Shown here piece by piece: positions 6,430 to 7,056 of a stretch of DNA of 7,056 nucleotides (its first letter is position 1; the number at the start of each line of letters is the position of its first letter). The notes beneath the pieces are model-generated. The model was given only the letters and a program-made list of their open reading frames with translations, was not told the DNA's origin and did not search any database. The stretch spans positions 1-7,056 of the forward strand of contig JAAZNR010000883.1 in NCBI GenBank assembly GCA_012798155.1. Direction: 5' to 3'. This stretch comes from Thermogutta sp. GTDB taxonomy: Bacteria; Planctomycetota; Planctomycetia; Pirellulales; Thermoguttaceae. The position numbers and the translations under genes are program-made.

Positions 6430-6716
6430 AACGGGTCGGTGGATTCCCGTCTCCGCCGCTGCTGCCGTGTGCCGCCGGAAGTCTTTTTTTCGGCCTTCTA
6501 TCCCGCATGGCTTTTTGGGGGATCGAGATCCGGCGGGGCCGTGGCGCGTCTCGGCTCCGGCCGCCGCGCGGTCCGGGACGGCCGGCGACGGCACGGTCCG
6601 TCTTCGCGGCACAGACGCTTTTATGATTTCCGGCGGCATAAGCGGCGCCATGCGACGAGTGCGAACTAGGGTCGATTCGGCCTGTCCTCGGCGACGAAAA
6701 GAAGGTTGAGGAGCCG

Positions 6717-6746
6717 CCGTACGGCCCGGCGGGATTGCGCGTACGG
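6717..6746. promoter_or_regulatory. Paired CGTACGG palindromic sites, possible operator upstream of the glycosyltransferase gene
   Basis: CCGTACGG (6717-6724) is a perfect 8-bp palindrome. CGTACGG recurs at 6740-6746, exactly 22 bp after the first CGTACGG at 6718, which is about two helical turns. Because CGTACG is self-complementary, the pair is both a direct and an inverted repeat. The sites end about 80 bp before the TTG start of the next gene, a sensible place for an operator, but no known regulator motif is recognised and chance is possible in GC-rich DNA. Confidence 0.3.
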
Positions 6747-6812
6747 AAGCGTTCTGGGTGAGTCTTTGCAGCTTGTGATGGAGACGCGCGGCACGCCTGC
6801 GCCTCCCGCGGC

Positions 6813-6820
6813 AGAAGGAG
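6813..6820 (+). promoter_or_regulatory. Strong Shine-Dalgarno site for a TTG start
   Basis: AGAAGGAG ends 7 nt before TTG at 6828. This is the best ribosome site in the window and is the reason for choosing the TTG, because the glycosyltransferase frame has no ATG near its N-terminus. Confidence 0.8.
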
Positions 6821-6827
6821 CCTTCCG

Positions 6828-7056
6828 TTGTCGGTTGCCTTATCGGTCCTGCTATCGTTTCGGAATTGTCAGGGGGTGCTGGCCTCGCGCCTGCCGGAGC
6901 TGATCGAAGTCTTGCCCGACCTGACGCCGCACTGGGAATTGATCCTCGTGGACGACGCCTCGCGGGACGCCTCGGCGGAGATCGCGGAGGAAACCGCGCG
7001 GCGATACCCGCAGGTCCGCTTGATTACTCCCGCTCAGCCGCGAGGCAGGCTGGAGG
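6828..7056 (+). CDS. Family 2 glycosyltransferase, N-terminal part (runs off the window)
   Basis: The first 76 residues of a GT-A fold glycosyltransferase, starting at TTG. Residues 1-14 (SVALSVLLSFRN) are the first strand with the usual 'hSVhhP-N' pattern, although the normal proline is Ser here. ELIEVLPDL follows as the first helix, then WELILVDDASRDAS (36-49), the nucleotide-sugar binding motif with D42-D43. IAEETARRYPQVRLIT is the next helix and strand. It would transfer a sugar from a nucleotide donor, at a membrane or in the cytoplasm; the acceptor cannot be told. The C-terminal half and any membrane helices are outside the window. It is 398 bp from coxD and functionally unrelated to it, so it likely begins a new transcription unit. 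Confidence 0.88.
   Translation, partial: MSVALSVLLSFRNCQGVLASRLPELIEVLPDLTPHWELILVDDASRDASAEIAEETARRYPQVRLITPAQPRGRLE

Larger units (their letters stand above)
6430..6827. other. Non-coding stretch between coxD and the glycosyltransferase gene
   Basis: No gene is supported in these 398 bp: the short reading frames here are Arg/Gly-rich, have no family features and no good ribosome sites. It does hold two alternative 5-bp stems just at the coxD end (CCCGT 6421-6425 or 6446-6450 with ACGGG 6431-6435), a T-run at 6484-6490 without a clear hairpin before it, one ACGCTTTTAT (6615-6624) matching the core of the 195-250 repeat, and a pair of CGTACGG sites (see separate entry). The oxidase transcript probably ends, and a new promoter probably lies, in this stretch, but neither can be placed. 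Confidence 0.6.

Noticed and set aside
6421..6490. Rho-independent terminator after coxD
   Set aside because: The only perfect stems are 5 bp (CCCGT/ACGGG), and the T-run at 6484-6490 is too far away and has no convincing hairpin directly before it.
6439..6903. Three short forward frames between coxD and the glycosyltransferase
   Set aside because: Arg/Gly-rich, no domains or good ribosome sites, mutually overlapping, and the last overlaps the better supported TTG-start gene.

Overview
This window carries most of an aerobic respiratory gene cluster, all on the + strand. It starts in the last 52 codons of what looks like an alternative complex III (ACIII) membrane subunit (ActF type). It continues through a small single-span membrane protein, an SCO1/SenC copper chaperone, and cytochrome c oxidase subunits II (with a fused cytochrome c domain), I, III and IV. 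A new gene, a family 2 glycosyltransferase with a TTG start, begins at 6828 and runs off the right edge. The DNA is GC-rich. The order ACIII - SCO1 - coxB - coxA - coxC - coxD, the C-terminally anchored SCO1, the YSHPAV (A2-type) subunit I and the five-helix subunit III fit Planctomycetota best. That assignment is inference from gene order and protein style; no rRNA or marker gene is present.

Layout: 1-159 ActF C-terminus; 160-279 spacer with a 20-bp tandem repeat; 280-717 145-aa membrane protein; 842-1783 SCO1; 1807-3057 coxB; 3144-4976 coxA; 4965-5125 a six-unit 27-bp repeat array that begins inside the coxA stop region; 5187-6011 coxC; 6088-6429 coxD; 6430-6827 non-coding; 6828-7056 partial glycosyltransferase.

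How the genes work together: ACIII oxidises menaquinol or ubiquinol and passes electrons to cytochrome c. Here the acceptor may be the cytochrome c domain fused to the C-terminus of CoxB, which hands them to CuA (CoxB), then heme a and the heme a3-CuB centre (CoxA), where O2 is reduced and protons are pumped. SCO1 delivers copper to the CuA site. CoxC and CoxD are structural subunits. The heme a synthesis genes (ctaA, ctaB) and the CuB chaperone (ctaG) are not in this window.

I do not see a wholly new system. The most distinctive things are: (i) a different short tandem repeat at nearly every gene junction, several running into the coding ends, with two of them having a 27-bp period; (ii) Ala/Pro-rich insertions in the loops of CoxA and CoxC that are both predicted to face the periplasm; (iii) an Arg-rich, repeat-containing N-terminal extension on CoxB; and (iv) the small membrane protein between ACIII and SCO1, whose function is unknown.
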